Shown here piece after piece: positions 8,266 to 17,442 of a stretch of DNA of 64,000 nt; within the stretch, counting starts at the first letter, position 1, and every line of letters starts with the position of its first letter. A program made the translations under genes and the position numbers. The stretch is from Pyruvatibacter sp. (GTDB taxonomy: Bacteria; Pseudomonadota; Alphaproteobacteria; CGMCC-115125). The notes beneath the pieces are model-generated. The model saw only the letters and a program-made list of their open reading frames with translations. It made no database searches and was not told the DNA's origin. The DNA is taken from contig NZ_JAVJSC010000004.1 of NCBI RefSeq assembly GCF_040219635.1, positions 372,001-436,000 of the forward strand, written 5' to 3'.

Positions 8266-9987
8266 TTACATATTGACGTAAATCGGTCCGCCGCCGCCTT
8301 CAGGCACCACCCAGTTGATGTTCTGGCTGGGATCCTTGATGTCGCAGGTTTTGCAGTGGACGCAGTTTTGCGCGTTGATCTGAAAGCGCGGGTCTGTGCC
8401 ATCATCATTGGTGACCACCTCATACACGCCTGCCGGGCAATAACGCTGGGCGGGTTCGGCCCATTCGGGCAGGTTCACGCCAATGGGAATGCTCTCGTCC
8501 TTGAGGCGCAGATGCGCGGGCTGGTCTTCCTCGTGGTTGGTGGACGACAGGAACACCGACGACAGCTTGTCAAAGGTGATAACGCCATCAGGCTTGGGGT
8601 AGGCAATCGGTTTGCACTTGGCGGCGGGCTTGAGGCTGTCCGCATCCTTTTTGCCGTGCTTGAGAGTGAACGGCAGGCCGATGCCAAGGTTGTTCATCCA
8701 CATGTCGATGCCGCCCAGGCCGATGCCGATGAGTGTACCGAACTTTGACCACAATGGCTTGACGTTGCGCACGCGCTTCAAATCCTTGGCCACGTGGCTG
8801 GTTTCGTAGGCGTCCTGATAGGTGGTGAGTTCGTCAGCCGCGCGGCCATCGCGGATCGCTTCAAAAGCTGCCTGCGCCGCCATCATGCCGGTGGCCATGG
8901 CGTTATGGCTGCCCTTGATGCGCGGCACATTCACAAAGCCCGCCGAACAGCCCACCAGCACACCACCGGGGAATGATAGTTTGGGTACGGACTGATAGCC
9001 GCCTTCGGTAATGGCGCGGGCGCCGTAGCTCAGGCGCTTGCCGCCCTCAAACGTGCCGCGGATGGACGGGTGCGTCTTGAAGCGCTGGAACTCATCGAAC
9101 GGCGACAGATACGGGTTTGAGTAGTTGAGGTGGACCACGAAGCCGACGGCCACCAGGTTGTCGTCGAAATGATAGAGGAACGAGCCGCCGCCGGTCTTGA
9201 TGCCAAGCGGCCAGCCGAATGAGTGTTGCACCAGGCCCTTTTTGTGTTTGGCCGGTTCAATTTCCCACACTTCCTTGATGCCGATGCCAAACTTTTGCGG
9301 TTCGCTGTCGGCATCCAGCTTGAAGTTGCGGATGATGTGCTTTGACAGCGAGCCGCGCACGCCTTCGGCAAAAAATGTGTATTTGCCGAGCAGTTCCATG
9401 CCGGGCATGTAGGCGTCCTTGGGCTCGCCATTCTTGCCCACACCCATGTCGCCGGTGGCCACGCCCTTGACGGAGCCGTCGTCATTGTAGAGCACCTCGG
9501 CAGCGGCAAAGCCGGGATAGATTTCAACGCCCAGCGCCTCGGCCTTTTCAGCCAGCCACTTACATGTATTGCCAAGGCTCGCAATGTAGTTGCCGTCATT
9601 GTTCATCAGCGGCGGCATCATGAAGTTGGGCAGGCGGATGGACCCGGATGGGCCAAGCACCATGAAGTGGTCAGCCTTGACTTCGGTCTTGACCGGGCAG
9701 GTGTCGTCGCTGCGCCAATCGGGGATCAGTTCATCCAGCGCGATCGGGTCAATCACCGCACCGGACAGAATGTGCGCGCCAACCTCGGCACCTTTTTCAA
9801 GGACGCAGACGGAAATCTCGAAATCATTTTCCGCAGCCAGTTCCTTGAGCCTGATGGAGGCTGCAAGACCTGCGGGCCCTGCCCCGACGATAACCACGTC
9901 ATATTCCATGGCTTCGCGCTGCTCAGGGTGCAGAATAAACCCCTGCGTCGCGTTGACTTCGCTGGCATTCTTGAGGGCGTCAGACAC
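8266..9987 (-). CDS. Electron transfer flavoprotein-ubiquinone oxidoreductase
   Basis: ETF-QO passes electrons from electron transfer flavoprotein (fed by acyl-CoA dehydrogenases) to ubiquinone at the inner membrane. The 573-aa product has an N-terminal FAD loop VGAGPAG (residues 34-40). Near the C-terminus is a 4Fe-4S domain, with one Cys in CPAGVYEV and three in CVHCKTC, followed by the family ending WVVPEGGGGP. The GTG at 9987 is preceded by AGGAG at a good distance. A probable ETF-beta lysine methyltransferase lies at 49.5 kb. The gene appears monocistronic, with about 100 bp to the next gene. Confidence 0.96.
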   Translation of the reverse strand: MSDALKNASEVNATQGFILHPEQREAMEYDVVIVGAGPAGLAASIRLKELAAENDFEISVCVLEKGAEVGAHILSGAVIDPIALDELIPDWRSDDTCPVKTEVKADHFMVLGPSGSIRLPNFMMPPLMNNDGNYIASLGNTCKWLAEKAEALGVEIYPGFAAAEVLYNDDGSVKGVATGDMGVGKNGEPKDAYMPGMELLGKYTFFAEGVRGSLSKHIIRNFKLDADSEPQKFGIGIKEVWEIEPAKHKKGLVQHSFGWPLGIKTGGGSFLYHFDDNLVAVGFVVHLNYSNPYLSPFDEFQRFKTHPSIRGTFEGGKRLSYGARAITEGGYQSVPKLSFPGGVLVGCSAGFVNVPRIKGSHNAMATGMMAAQAAFEAIRDGRAADELTTYQDAYETSHVAKDLKRVRNVKPLWSKFGTLIGIGLGGIDMWMNNLGIGLPFTLKHGKKDADSLKPAAKCKPIAYPKPDGVITFDKLSSVFLSSTNHEEDQPAHLRLKDESIPIGVNLPEWAEPAQRYCPAGVYEVVTNDDGTDPRFQINAQNCVHCKTCDIKDPSQNINWVVPEGGGGPIYVNM

Positions 9988-10240
9988 ATCATTCTCCTAC
10001 AAGCGGGATATCCGCGCACGCCGTGCCTTCTTACAGGCGGGGTGCAGCGGCGTTCGGCTGCCGGGCATAAAGCAAAACGCACGTAAAAGCATACAAAACT
10101 CCGCCAAACCCGGCATGGCGGACAGCGGTTATGGGGCCAAGCGATTGTGGGGGTCAAGCCGCCGTATCAGCCCATATGTAGAGACGTTGCCCTCCATCAT
10201 CATGTGACATTGAGCCCTTTCCCCGATAAATCTAGCGTCC

Positions 10241-11101
10241 ATGAGTACCATTTCCACTTCCAATACGCCCGATGCGCCGTCCGACGCCGATCTTGCGGAC
10301 CTGTTGCGCTGGTTTGTACAGGCCGGAGCAGACGAGGCTATTGGCGACGAGGCCATAGACCGGCTGGCCCATGTGGAGCCACCCAAAGCAGCGCCTGTTC
10401 CAGCGCCTGCAAAACCGTCACAGCGGCCCGTCGTGCCGCAGGCTGCACCAGCCGCGCTGGCCGACGACAAGGCCGCGATTGAAGACGCGCGCGCGGCTGC
10501 CGCTGCGGCACAAACGCTTGAAGCGCTGCGCGATGCGATGGCGGCATTCACCGGCTGCCCGCTCAAGACCACGGCAAAAAACCTGGTGTTTGCCGACGGC
10601 AACCCCAATGCGAAAATAATGCTGGTGGGCGAGGCACCGGGGCGCGACGAGGACATTGCGGGACTGCCGTTTGTCGGCCGCTCCGGCCAGCTGCTGGACC
10701 GGATGCTGGCTGCTATCGGCCTGACCCGCGAAACCGTTTACATCGCCAATGTTCTGCCGTGGCGTCCGCCAGGCAACCGCACGCCAACGCCTGCTGAAAC
10801 CGCCATGTGCCTGCCGTTCATTCAGCGGCACATCGAACTGATTGCTCCAGATATTCTGGTGTGCATCGGCGGGGTTTCCGCCAAGGAGCTGTTTGGCACC
10901 ACCACCGGCATCACCCGCCTGCGCGGCCAGTGGCGCGATTATGAGATGAATGGCGGCGACACTGCCAAAAACGTGCCCGCCATTGCCATGCTGCACCCGG
11001 CCTATCTGTTGCGGCAACCTGCGCAAAAGCGCAACGCCTGGCAGGATCTGCTGAGCCTCAAGGCCAAGATGGCCGAGTTGGGCATTACGCCGCGCGTTTA
11101 A
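10241..11101 (+). CDS. Family 4-like uracil-DNA glycosylase lacking two Fe-S ligands
   Basis: A 286-aa glycosylase that should remove uracil from DNA to start base excision repair. The active-site motif GEAPGRDED (residues 130-138) and the HPAYLLRQP motif (252-260) are intact. The first ~95 residues are Ala/Pro-rich and probably disordered. Family 4 enzymes bind a 4Fe-4S cluster through a C-x2-C pair and a C-x15-C pair. Here the first Cys of each pair is replaced, giving F103-x2-C106 and W174-x15-C190. Cluster binding is therefore doubtful. I recall similar substitutions in other alphaproteobacterial homologues, which would mean a subfamily trait rather than damage. Confidence 0.85.
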   Translation: MSTISTSNTPDAPSDADLADLLRWFVQAGADEAIGDEAIDRLAHVEPPKAAPVPAPAKPSQRPVVPQAAPAALADDKAAIEDARAAAAAAQTLEALRDAMAAFTGCPLKTTAKNLVFADGNPNAKIMLVGEAPGRDEDIAGLPFVGRSGQLLDRMLAAIGLTRETVYIANVLPWRPPGNRTPTPAETAMCLPFIQRHIELIAPDILVCIGGVSAKELFGTTTGITRLRGQWRDYEMNGGDTAKNVPAIAMLHPAYLLRQPAQKRNAWQDLLSLKAKMAELGITPRV

Positions 11102-11223
11102 CCATCTGCATGGCACGGGACTCGCATCGCAAGTGCCCAAGCGCTAGGATTTTCCAGAAACAGAACACTGCCGGGTGATCATCCTTGGATGACCATTTGC
11201 CCGGATCGGGGCCGGGGGGCCAA

Positions 11224-13014
11224 ATGCACCGCAGACACACAGCCGCCGCCATTGCGCAGGCGCAAGTTCACACTGCTGCCGCCCGGTTTGCCATCATGGT
11301 CAGCGCCGGGCTTGTTGCGCTTGTGATGCTTCTTCATGCGCTTCCCGCCTCAGCAACACCTGTTGGCACACAGGTGCTTACAACCGCCGATGCTGATCGC
11401 TACACACAGATTTTCGGCCAGCAGAAGCGTGGCAACTGGAAAGCCGCCGACACACTCATTGGCGCCCTCGAAGATGATGTGCTGCTGGGCCACGTGCTGT
11501 ATCAGCGCTACATGCATCCCACGGCCTATCGGTCCACTTACCGCGAGTTGCGCGGCTGGCTGGCCCAGTACGCAGACCATCCCGGTGCGGACAAAATCCA
11601 CAAGCTGGCGATGAAACGGCGGGGCGGGGCCAGTGTGCCGGTGCGTCCGGTGCGGCGCGCCTTCCGCCCGACGGCCTATCACTCCGTTTATGCCGTTTCC
11701 GGGTCAAGCGCCGAGGGCCGCACAAGCTATGGGCGCACGGTCGCCAAGCAGGTGCGCTCGCTTATCAGGCGGGAACGCCCGACGCAAGCACTCAACCTGA
11801 TTGACTCAGCGAAAGTCCGCAACCGTCTGGGTGCGGACGAACGCGCAGCGCTCAAGGCGCGTGTTGCGTGGTCTTATTATGTGGAAGGCAAGATCACCAG
11901 GGCGTTTGAGCTTGCGACCTCCATTGCCGCCAGCAACCGCCGCGATGCACCACTGGCGGACTGGTATGCGGGGCTGGCCGCATGGCGTCTGGACAAGCCG
12001 GACGTTGCCGCGCCGCATTTTGAAGCGCTTGCGGGAAACATTTCGGTTTCTGACTGGACGCGCTCTGCTGCGGCTTTTTGGGCTGCACGCTCCTATCTGG
12101 CGGCGCGCGACCCCGCCAAAGCCGTGCCGATGCTGGAAACGGCAGCAAGCACCGGCATGACGTTTTATGGATTGTTGGCGCAGCGCCAGCTTGGCCGCAC
12201 ACCCAAGGTCGAGTGGGCGGACCCGGTTGCCGACACCACCAGCAGGGCAGCCTTGCTGGCGGTCGATCAGGTGCGACGGGGGGCCGCTCTGGCGCAGCTT
12301 GGCAAAACCGGCATGGCGGAAGCCGAACTCAAGCGCGCCCATGGACGCCTCGACCCGTCGCTTGATCTGGCGCTTGCAACACTCGCCCGCGACCTCGGCC
12401 TACCGGCAACCCAGCTTGCAGTGGCGCTGGCCAGTCCACAGCCTTTGGGGGCAGCGCTGTTTCCAATACCTGACGTGGAACCCGATGGGGGCTATCAGGT
12501 GGACCGCGCTTTGGTGCTGGCAATCGCGCGGCAGGAAAGCAAGTTCATTGCCGATGCCAAAAGCCGCGCCGGTGCTGCGGGGCTGATGCAGATCATGCCG
12601 GGCACAGCCCACCACATTACCCGTGACGCCAGCTACAAGCGCGGCAATGCGCGCCTTCAGGATCCGTCGCATAATCTGGCGCTCGGGCAGACCTATCTGC
12701 AGGAGCTGATGGGCTATGGCGAGCCTTACGGCAACCTGTTCCAGATGGCGGTTGCGTATAATGCCGGGCCGGGCAACCTCATCCGCTGGACAAAGCAGAT
12801 TGGCGACGATGCCGCCGACCCGCTGACCTTCATCGAAAGCCTTCCTGCGGCCGAGACGCGCGGCTATGTGGAGCGCATCATGACTAATCTGTGGCTCTAT
12901 CGGTTGCGTCTGGGCCAGCCATCACCGTCGCTGGATCAGGCGGCAGCGGGCGAGTGGCCGGTATATGCGCAGGTTGAGCGAACCGCAGCGGCAGTCAGGG
13001 CGTCGGCCTTCTAA
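11224..13014 (+). CDS. Soluble-type lytic murein transglycosylase
   Basis: A periplasmic enzyme of about 596 aa that cleaves the MurNAc-GlcNAc bond of peptidoglycan to form 1,6-anhydro ends. After an N-terminal hydrophobic export signal ending near ALPASA comes a long helical superhelix region. A C-terminal Slt/GH23 domain follows with the catalytic Glu in ARQESKF, then AGAAGLMQIMPGTA and AVAYNAGPGN. I chose the ATG at 11224 because it has a G-rich site just upstream; a TTG at 11185 would lengthen the signal. The gene is followed by a REP pair rather than an operon partner. Confidence 0.92.
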   Translation: MHRRHTAAAIAQAQVHTAAARFAIMVSAGLVALVMLLHALPASATPVGTQVLTTADADRYTQIFGQQKRGNWKAADTLIGALEDDVLLGHVLYQRYMHPTAYRSTYRELRGWLAQYADHPGADKIHKLAMKRRGGASVPVRPVRRAFRPTAYHSVYAVSGSSAEGRTSYGRTVAKQVRSLIRRERPTQALNLIDSAKVRNRLGADERAALKARVAWSYYVEGKITRAFELATSIAASNRRDAPLADWYAGLAAWRLDKPDVAAPHFEALAGNISVSDWTRSAAAFWAARSYLAARDPAKAVPMLETAASTGMTFYGLLAQRQLGRTPKVEWADPVADTTSRAALLAVDQVRRGAALAQLGKTGMAEAELKRAHGRLDPSLDLALATLARDLGLPATQLAVALASPQPLGAALFPIPDVEPDGGYQVDRALVLAIARQESKFIADAKSRAGAAGLMQIMPGTAHHITRDASYKRGNARLQDPSHNLALGQTYLQELMGYGEPYGNLFQMAVAYNAGPGNLIRWTKQIGDDAADPLTFIESLPAAETRGYVERIMTNLWLYRLRLGQPSPSLDQAAAGEWPVYAQVERTAAAVRASAF

Positions 13015-13070
13015 GCTGGGGTTTGCGGCGGGGAACGCTGTCATTTTTGTTTTGCCTACCGGGTTGAAAA

Positions 13071-13168
13071 GCGAGTGGGCCCCGGATCAAGTCCGGGGCA
13101 ACGATTGGCGGTTTGGCAGTTCTTCAAACCAAACCCGTATCCCCGGGCTTGATCCGGGATCCACTCGC
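13071..13168. repeat. Inverted pair of REP-like palindromes
   Basis: Arms at 13071-13098 and 13141-13168 are 28 bp each with three mismatches, inverted around a 42-bp spacer. Each arm starts or ends with GCGAGTGG/CCACTCGC and has a core like CCCGGATCAAG. The pair lies between the convergent transglycosylase and glycosyltransferase genes. The same arm type recurs at 29176-29325. Confidence 0.9.
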
Positions 13169-13176
13169 ATCGGCTG

Positions 13177-13773
13177 CTAGCCGCAGCGCTCACGCCAGCG
13201 GGCATGGTCCGTGCCGCTGTCCACATCGGACAACTCGTCAAGCATTTTGACCCGCACCTCGCTAAAATTGGCACTGGTTTGCGCGCGCTCGCGGCCACTT
13301 GACCACTCGACGCCTGCAAACCCGCGCAGCACCCGTGGAAGACGCTTCTGGCCGATGAGCCAGTATCCTCCGTCCACGGAGGGCCCAATCACCACATCGT
13401 TGCCACCAAGCGCACTAAATGCCTGCGCAATGTGATGCGGGCGAATGTCGGGGATGTCGCTGCCGATGATGACCACCGGGCCGGGCGGCATGTGATCGAA
13501 CACGCGCTGCATCCGCGCGCCCAGATCACCCTTTGCTTGCGGCAAAACACCGTGCGCGGTCTCAAGCCAGTGCGCGTGCTCCACGGCCTCATTGTCCGGA
13601 CTGGCGGCTACCACCGTTGTCCAGCGGGTGTCTGCTGCCATCCGCCGGATCAGTCGCGCCAGCGCAACACGATAAAACCGGGTTGCCTCAACAGGCCCCA
13701 CATCACGCGCAAGGCGTGTTTTGACGCGGCCCAAAGCGGGCGCCTTGGCCATGATGACGAGATGTTTTTGCAT
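13177..13773 (-). CDS. TIGR04282/DUF2064 glycosyltransferase-like protein
   Basis: A 198-aa nucleotidyl/glycosyltransferase-A-fold protein of the DUF2064 family. It opens with LVIMAKAPALGRVKTRLA, has VVIIGSDIPDI, the Asp motif expected to hold metal and sugar-nucleotide, and ends with the conserved GPSVDGGYWLIG block. TIGR04282 members were named after gene neighbourhoods linked to arsenosugar synthesis, so that role is inferred from context in other genomes. It follows the TIGR04283-like glycosyltransferase by 9 bp and forms a two-gene minus-strand unit. No arsenic gene is visible nearby. Confidence 0.85.
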   Translation of the reverse strand: MQKHLVIMAKAPALGRVKTRLARDVGPVEATRFYRVALARLIRRMAADTRWTTVVAASPDNEAVEHAHWLETAHGVLPQAKGDLGARMQRVFDHMPPGPVVIIGSDIPDIRPHHIAQAFSALGGNDVVIGPSVDGGYWLIGQKRLPRVLRGFAGVEWSSGRERAQTSANFSEVRVKMLDELSDVDSGTDHARWRERCG

Positions 13774-13782
13774 GAAAGTGCG

Positions 13783-14484
13783 CTAGCGCTTTTTATAGAT
13801 GCGGGCGATGCGGTCCGGGTTGACGCCCAGATAGTACAGCATCAGGCACAGCGCGTTGCGCGATGAGCGGGCGATGTAGCCGTCATTCAAATAGCGCTCC
13901 GGGCTGGTGACGGCGGGGGTGCGTAAAAACACAAGGCGTCGTCTGCCGATGCGGCGCACCATGTCCACATCTTCCATGATCTGTAACGGGCGATAGCCGC
14001 CCAGCGCGTCGTAGCGGCGGCGCGATACCAGCAGGCCCTGGTCGCCATAGGGCAAACCAAAAAGCCAACAGCGCCACACAACCGTGCGCTCAAGCATGCG
14101 CGCCCAGAATGAGAAATCATCAAGCGCAAACCTGAAGACGGCGGCAAAATCCAGACCCTTGGCTCCACGCTTTTGCAGGCGGTCCAGAAGCGTTTCCACT
14201 TCTTCGTCCCAACCAGGCTGCAAAACTGTGTCAGCGTGCAGAAACAACAGCCAGTCGCCGCGCGCGGCCTGGGCACCGGCAGCAAGCTGGGTGCCGCGCC
14301 CGCGCGGTGCCTGCACGAAGCGTGCGCCGGCAGCCTCGGCAATGGCACGGGTTTCATCCGTCGAGCCGCCGTCTGCAATCACCACATCCTTGATGAGGCC
14401 GCGCACAGTGGGGCGCACCAGCGCCGCGAGAGTGCGCGTCAGGGACTTTTCGGCATTCAAAGTTGGAATCACAACGCTCAGCAT
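13783..14484 (-). CDS. TIGR04283-type family 2 glycosyltransferase
   Basis: A 233-aa GT2 glycosyltransferase beginning LSVVIPTLNAEKSL, with the DGGSTDET nucleotide-sugar motif at about residues 38-45 and the DTVL Asp motif in LLFLHADTVLQPGW. A further conserved stretch is FGLPYGDQGLLVSRR, typical of TIGR04283. Members often pair with TIGR04282 proteins, as here. The family is named for an arsenosugar association, but the actual sugar and acceptor are unknown. Its promoter should lie in the ~100-bp gap shared with the divergent radical SAM gene. Confidence 0.87.
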   Translation of the reverse strand: MLSVVIPTLNAEKSLTRTLAALVRPTVRGLIKDVVIADGGSTDETRAIAEAAGARFVQAPRGRGTQLAAGAQAARGDWLLFLHADTVLQPGWDEEVETLLDRLQKRGAKGLDFAAVFRFALDDFSFWARMLERTVVWRCWLFGLPYGDQGLLVSRRRYDALGGYRPLQIMEDVDMVRRIGRRRLVFLRTPAVTSPERYLNDGYIARSSRNALCLMLYYLGVNPDRIARIYKKR

Positions 14485-14584
14485 GGTGATGATTCTAGCT
14501 TGAAAATGTTGCGGCTGCGAAATGTCTGCGCCGTTAACCTAAATGTTCTTGTATTGTTCTTTTTGATGTGATTTTATTCCTTGC

Positions 14585-15904
14585 ATGAACAGCAAGGCCA
14601 CCAAACGACAGGAGACGGATGGCCCGGCCAGCGCACGAGCGCTGCCGGACAAACAGATAGCGCGCGCTGCGACCATGCCCGTGTTTGCATTGGCTGCCCC
14701 CCAATCCGGCCAGCAAACACGTACCTCTCATACCCGGCATGACGCCGACACGTCCCAAGGCGGCACTCGCCCTGCCCCTACGCCTGCGGCACGTGCGGCA
14801 TCGCTTCCGATTTTCGGACCGGGTATCGGCTCCCCCCAAGAGCTTAACGAGGCTGGCAAGGGTCGTGGCGCGCGTTCCAACACAACCGGCAGATATGAGA
14901 ACCGGGCCGCTGAGACGTTTCACGACGGGTGGGATATTGAAGAGGACGCAAAGCCTCTTCGCACCCAGGTGAGCGAGGACGCGGCCCGGACCATTATCAC
15001 CCGCAACCAGTCGCCCGACATTTCGTTTGACCGCTCCATCAACCCCTATCGGGGCTGTGAGCACGGATGTGTTTATTGTTTTGCACGACCGACCCACGCC
15101 TATATGGGGCTGTCGCCGGGGCTGGATTTTGAAACAAGGCTGTTTGCCAAGCCCAATGCAGCCAGGCTGCTGCGGCGCGAACTGGCAAAAAAGAACTATG
15201 AGCCGCGCACCATTGCCATCGGCACCAACACCGACCCCTATCAGCCCATTGAGCGCGAGCGGCGGATTACCCGGCAGGTGCTGGAGGTACTGGCAGAACA
15301 TCGCCACCCGGTCGCCATTGTCACCAAGTCGGCGCTTGTGACCCGCGACATGGATATTCTCACTGACATGGCGCGTGATGGGCTGGTGAAGGTGGCGATC
15401 TCCGTTACCACGCTGGATGCCAAACTGGCCCGTGCGATGGAGCCGCGCGCCGCGACACCGACACGGCGGCTTGAGACCATCCGTAAGCTGAGTGAGGCGG
15501 GCATACCCACGAGCGCCATGATGGCGCCGATTATTCCCGCGCTCAACGACCACGAAATTGAAGCGCTGGTAAAAGCCTGTGCGCGGATGGGCGCACGCGA
15601 AGTGGGCTATGTGATGTTGCGGCTGCCGCTTGAAATAAAGGATCTGTTTGCGGAGTGGCTGGCCGATGTAACGCCCGACCGCGCCAAACGGGTGATGAAA
15701 ATCGTCCGCGATATGCGCGGCGGCAAGGACTATGACGCTGAATGGGGCACGCGGATGACCGGCGGCGGGCCTTATGCGTGGACAACGTCGCGCCGGTTTG
15801 CGTTGGCGCGTCAGCGGGCCGGGCTGTCAGCGCAGCGGGCCTCGTTGCGCACGGACCTGTTTCAGGTGCCCGCGACCGGGCCGCGGCAACTGGCGCTGAT
15901 TTAG
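14585..15904 (+). CDS. PA0069-family radical SAM protein
   Basis: A 439-aa radical SAM protein. After an Ala/Pro-rich N-terminal extension, the core begins near SPDISFDRSINPYRGCEHGC. The cluster motif is C-x3-C-x2-C in GCEHGCVYC, which binds the 4Fe-4S that cleaves SAM to the 5'-deoxyadenosyl radical. The adjoining FARPTHAYMGLSPG stretch is characteristic of the PA0069/Rv2578c group, which resembles spore photoproduct lyase but whose substrate is unknown. The C-terminal part (MTGGGPYAWTTSRRF) is also conserved. No clear ribosome-binding site precedes the ATG at 14585. A DNA-repair role is only a possibility. Confidence 0.88.
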   Translation: MNSKATKRQETDGPASARALPDKQIARAATMPVFALAAPQSGQQTRTSHTRHDADTSQGGTRPAPTPAARAASLPIFGPGIGSPQELNEAGKGRGARSNTTGRYENRAAETFHDGWDIEEDAKPLRTQVSEDAARTIITRNQSPDISFDRSINPYRGCEHGCVYCFARPTHAYMGLSPGLDFETRLFAKPNAARLLRRELAKKNYEPRTIAIGTNTDPYQPIERERRITRQVLEVLAEHRHPVAIVTKSALVTRDMDILTDMARDGLVKVAISVTTLDAKLARAMEPRAATPTRRLETIRKLSEAGIPTSAMMAPIIPALNDHEIEALVKACARMGAREVGYVMLRLPLEIKDLFAEWLADVTPDRAKRVMKIVRDMRGGKDYDAEWGTRMTGGGPYAWTTSRRFALARQRAGLSAQRASLRTDLFQVPATGPRQLALI

Positions 15905-15956
15905 CACTCATTTAACATTGTCGCATCATCGGGTCGCCGGATACGGTGGCGGTGTA

Positions 15957-16838
15957 ATGCGCATTTTTACACTTTCCGTTGTTCTGCTTTGTGCGGGCTG
16001 TCTCACAGCGCCAACCGCGCAGGTGCGTGCCGCCGAACTTCCGGCCATGCTGGTGATCCCTGCCGGTTCGGTCACTGTTGGTGCGTATGCGGATGATCCC
16101 GCAGCGAGCGACGATGAGTTTCCACAGCGCACAGTAACGCTGGCAAATGATTTCAGACTTGGCATCATGCCCGTCACACTTGGTGCCTTCGCGCAGTTTG
16201 TGCAGGCAACCGGCCATGTCGCAGATAGCGGGTGCTGGGTCTTGTCCGCCGATGGCTGGGTGCTGGACCCGTCTGCAAGCTGGCAGGCACCCGGCTTTGA
16301 CCAGACCGACAATCACCCGGTGACATGTGTATCGCGCACAGATGCGCTGGCCTATCTCAACTGGTTGTCGCTGCAAGCAGCGCAAAAGTTCAGGTTACCA
16401 ACTGAAGCAGAATGGACTCACGCCGCAGGGGCTCCGGCGTATTGGGGCACACCGTATGACATCTGCATATTTGGCAACGTCAACGACATCACCGCCAAAA
16501 ACAAAGTCGCAAAAGCGGCTGAACCGTGCACCGACGGGGCAATGCACACGTCGCCCGTCGGCAGTTACGCCGCGAACCCCAATGGCCTGCACGACATGAT
16601 CGGCAATGTCTGGGAGTGGATGGCGGATTGTCATGCAGGGGGATATGACGCGCTGCCCGTCAGCGGCGCGGCGCAGCACACTGCAGGCACCTGTGATGCC
16701 TACGCTCTGCGCGGCCATTCGTGGACAGATGCGCCGGGGCCGGTGCGTCTTGAAACGCGGTATGCGCTGCCCGCAGACGCACGGCAATCCATGGTCGGGT
16801 TCCGCGTCGCAGCAGATGTGGCCCCCAGCGATGACTAA
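15957..16838 (+). CDS. FGE-sulfatase domain lipoprotein
   Basis: A 293-aa exported protein with a short lipoprotein signal ending LLCAGC. The rest is a formylglycine-generating-enzyme (SUMF1-type) fold, with MLVIPAGSVTVGA near the start, RLPTEAEWTHAA in the middle, GLHDMIGNVWEWMAD, and GFRVAAD at the end. The paired active-site cysteines of true formylglycine-generating enzymes are not evident near the C-terminus, so it probably does not oxidise sulfatases. Many family members act as binding domains or have other functions. It overlaps the rnhB start by 8 bp. The ATG at 15957 gives a compact signal peptide. Confidence 0.83.
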   Translation: MRIFTLSVVLLCAGCLTAPTAQVRAAELPAMLVIPAGSVTVGAYADDPAASDDEFPQRTVTLANDFRLGIMPVTLGAFAQFVQATGHVADSGCWVLSADGWVLDPSASWQAPGFDQTDNHPVTCVSRTDALAYLNWLSLQAAQKFRLPTEAEWTHAAGAPAYWGTPYDICIFGNVNDITAKNKVAKAAEPCTDGAMHTSPVGSYAANPNGLHDMIGNVWEWMADCHAGGYDALPVSGAAQHTAGTCDAYALRGHSWTDAPGPVRLETRYALPADARQSMVGFRVAADVAPSDD

Positions 16839-17442
16839 CGCTCCGGACCTGTCGCTTGAGACCGACGCCTTTGCCACGGGCGCCAAGAACGTGTGCGGAA
16901 TTGATGAAGCGGGCCGCGGGCCGTGGGCGGGGCCGGTGGTGGCCGCAGCGGTCATTCTTGATACCGCGTGGCTGCCCCACGGCATCAATGACTCCAAAAA
17001 GTTGACTGAAAGAGCACGTGATGAATTGGCTGCGGCAATCCATACCCATGCGCAGGTCGGTGTCGGTCTTGCCACGGTTGAGGAAATCGACCGGCTGAAT
17101 ATCAGGGCCGCGACATTTCTGGCGATGGCGCGGGCGGTGGCTGCCCTGCCCGCCCTGCCGGACATGGCGCTGATTGACGGGCGGGATACGCCTGACGTGG
17201 GCTGCCCGGCGCGGGCCGTCATCAAAGGTGACGGACGGTCGCTTTCCATTGCCGCCGCGTCGATCATCGCCAAGACAACGCGTGATGCCATGATGGTGGC
17301 GATGGACGCGGATTTTCCCGGCTACGGCTTTGCCCGTCACAAGGGATACGGCACAAAAGCGCATCGCGCGGCGCTGGAAAAGCTGGGGATAACGCCACAT
17401 CACCGAAAAAGTTTTGCGCCAATTGCGCTGCTCCACCGCTAG
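16831..17442 (+). CDS. rnhB: Ribonuclease HII
   Basis: RNase HII removes ribonucleotides embedded in DNA and RNA from RNA/DNA hybrids. The 203-aa product has the characteristic GIDEAGRGPWAGPVVAAAV with the first Asp-Glu pair, DSKKL, the third acidic residue in ALIDG, and the fourth position region around AAASIIAKTTRD. The ending HRKSFAPI is also typical. The ATG at 16831 lies within the end of the preceding lipoprotein gene. It stands directly upstream of ccrM, a common alphaproteobacterial arrangement. Confidence 0.95.
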   Translation: MTNAPDLSLETDAFATGAKNVCGIDEAGRGPWAGPVVAAAVILDTAWLPHGINDSKKLTERARDELAAAIHTHAQVGVGLATVEEIDRLNIRAATFLAMARAVAALPALPDMALIDGRDTPDVGCPARAVIKGDGRSLSIAAASIIAKTTRDAMMVAMDADFPGYGFARHKGYGTKAHRAALEKLGITPHHRKSFAPIALLHR

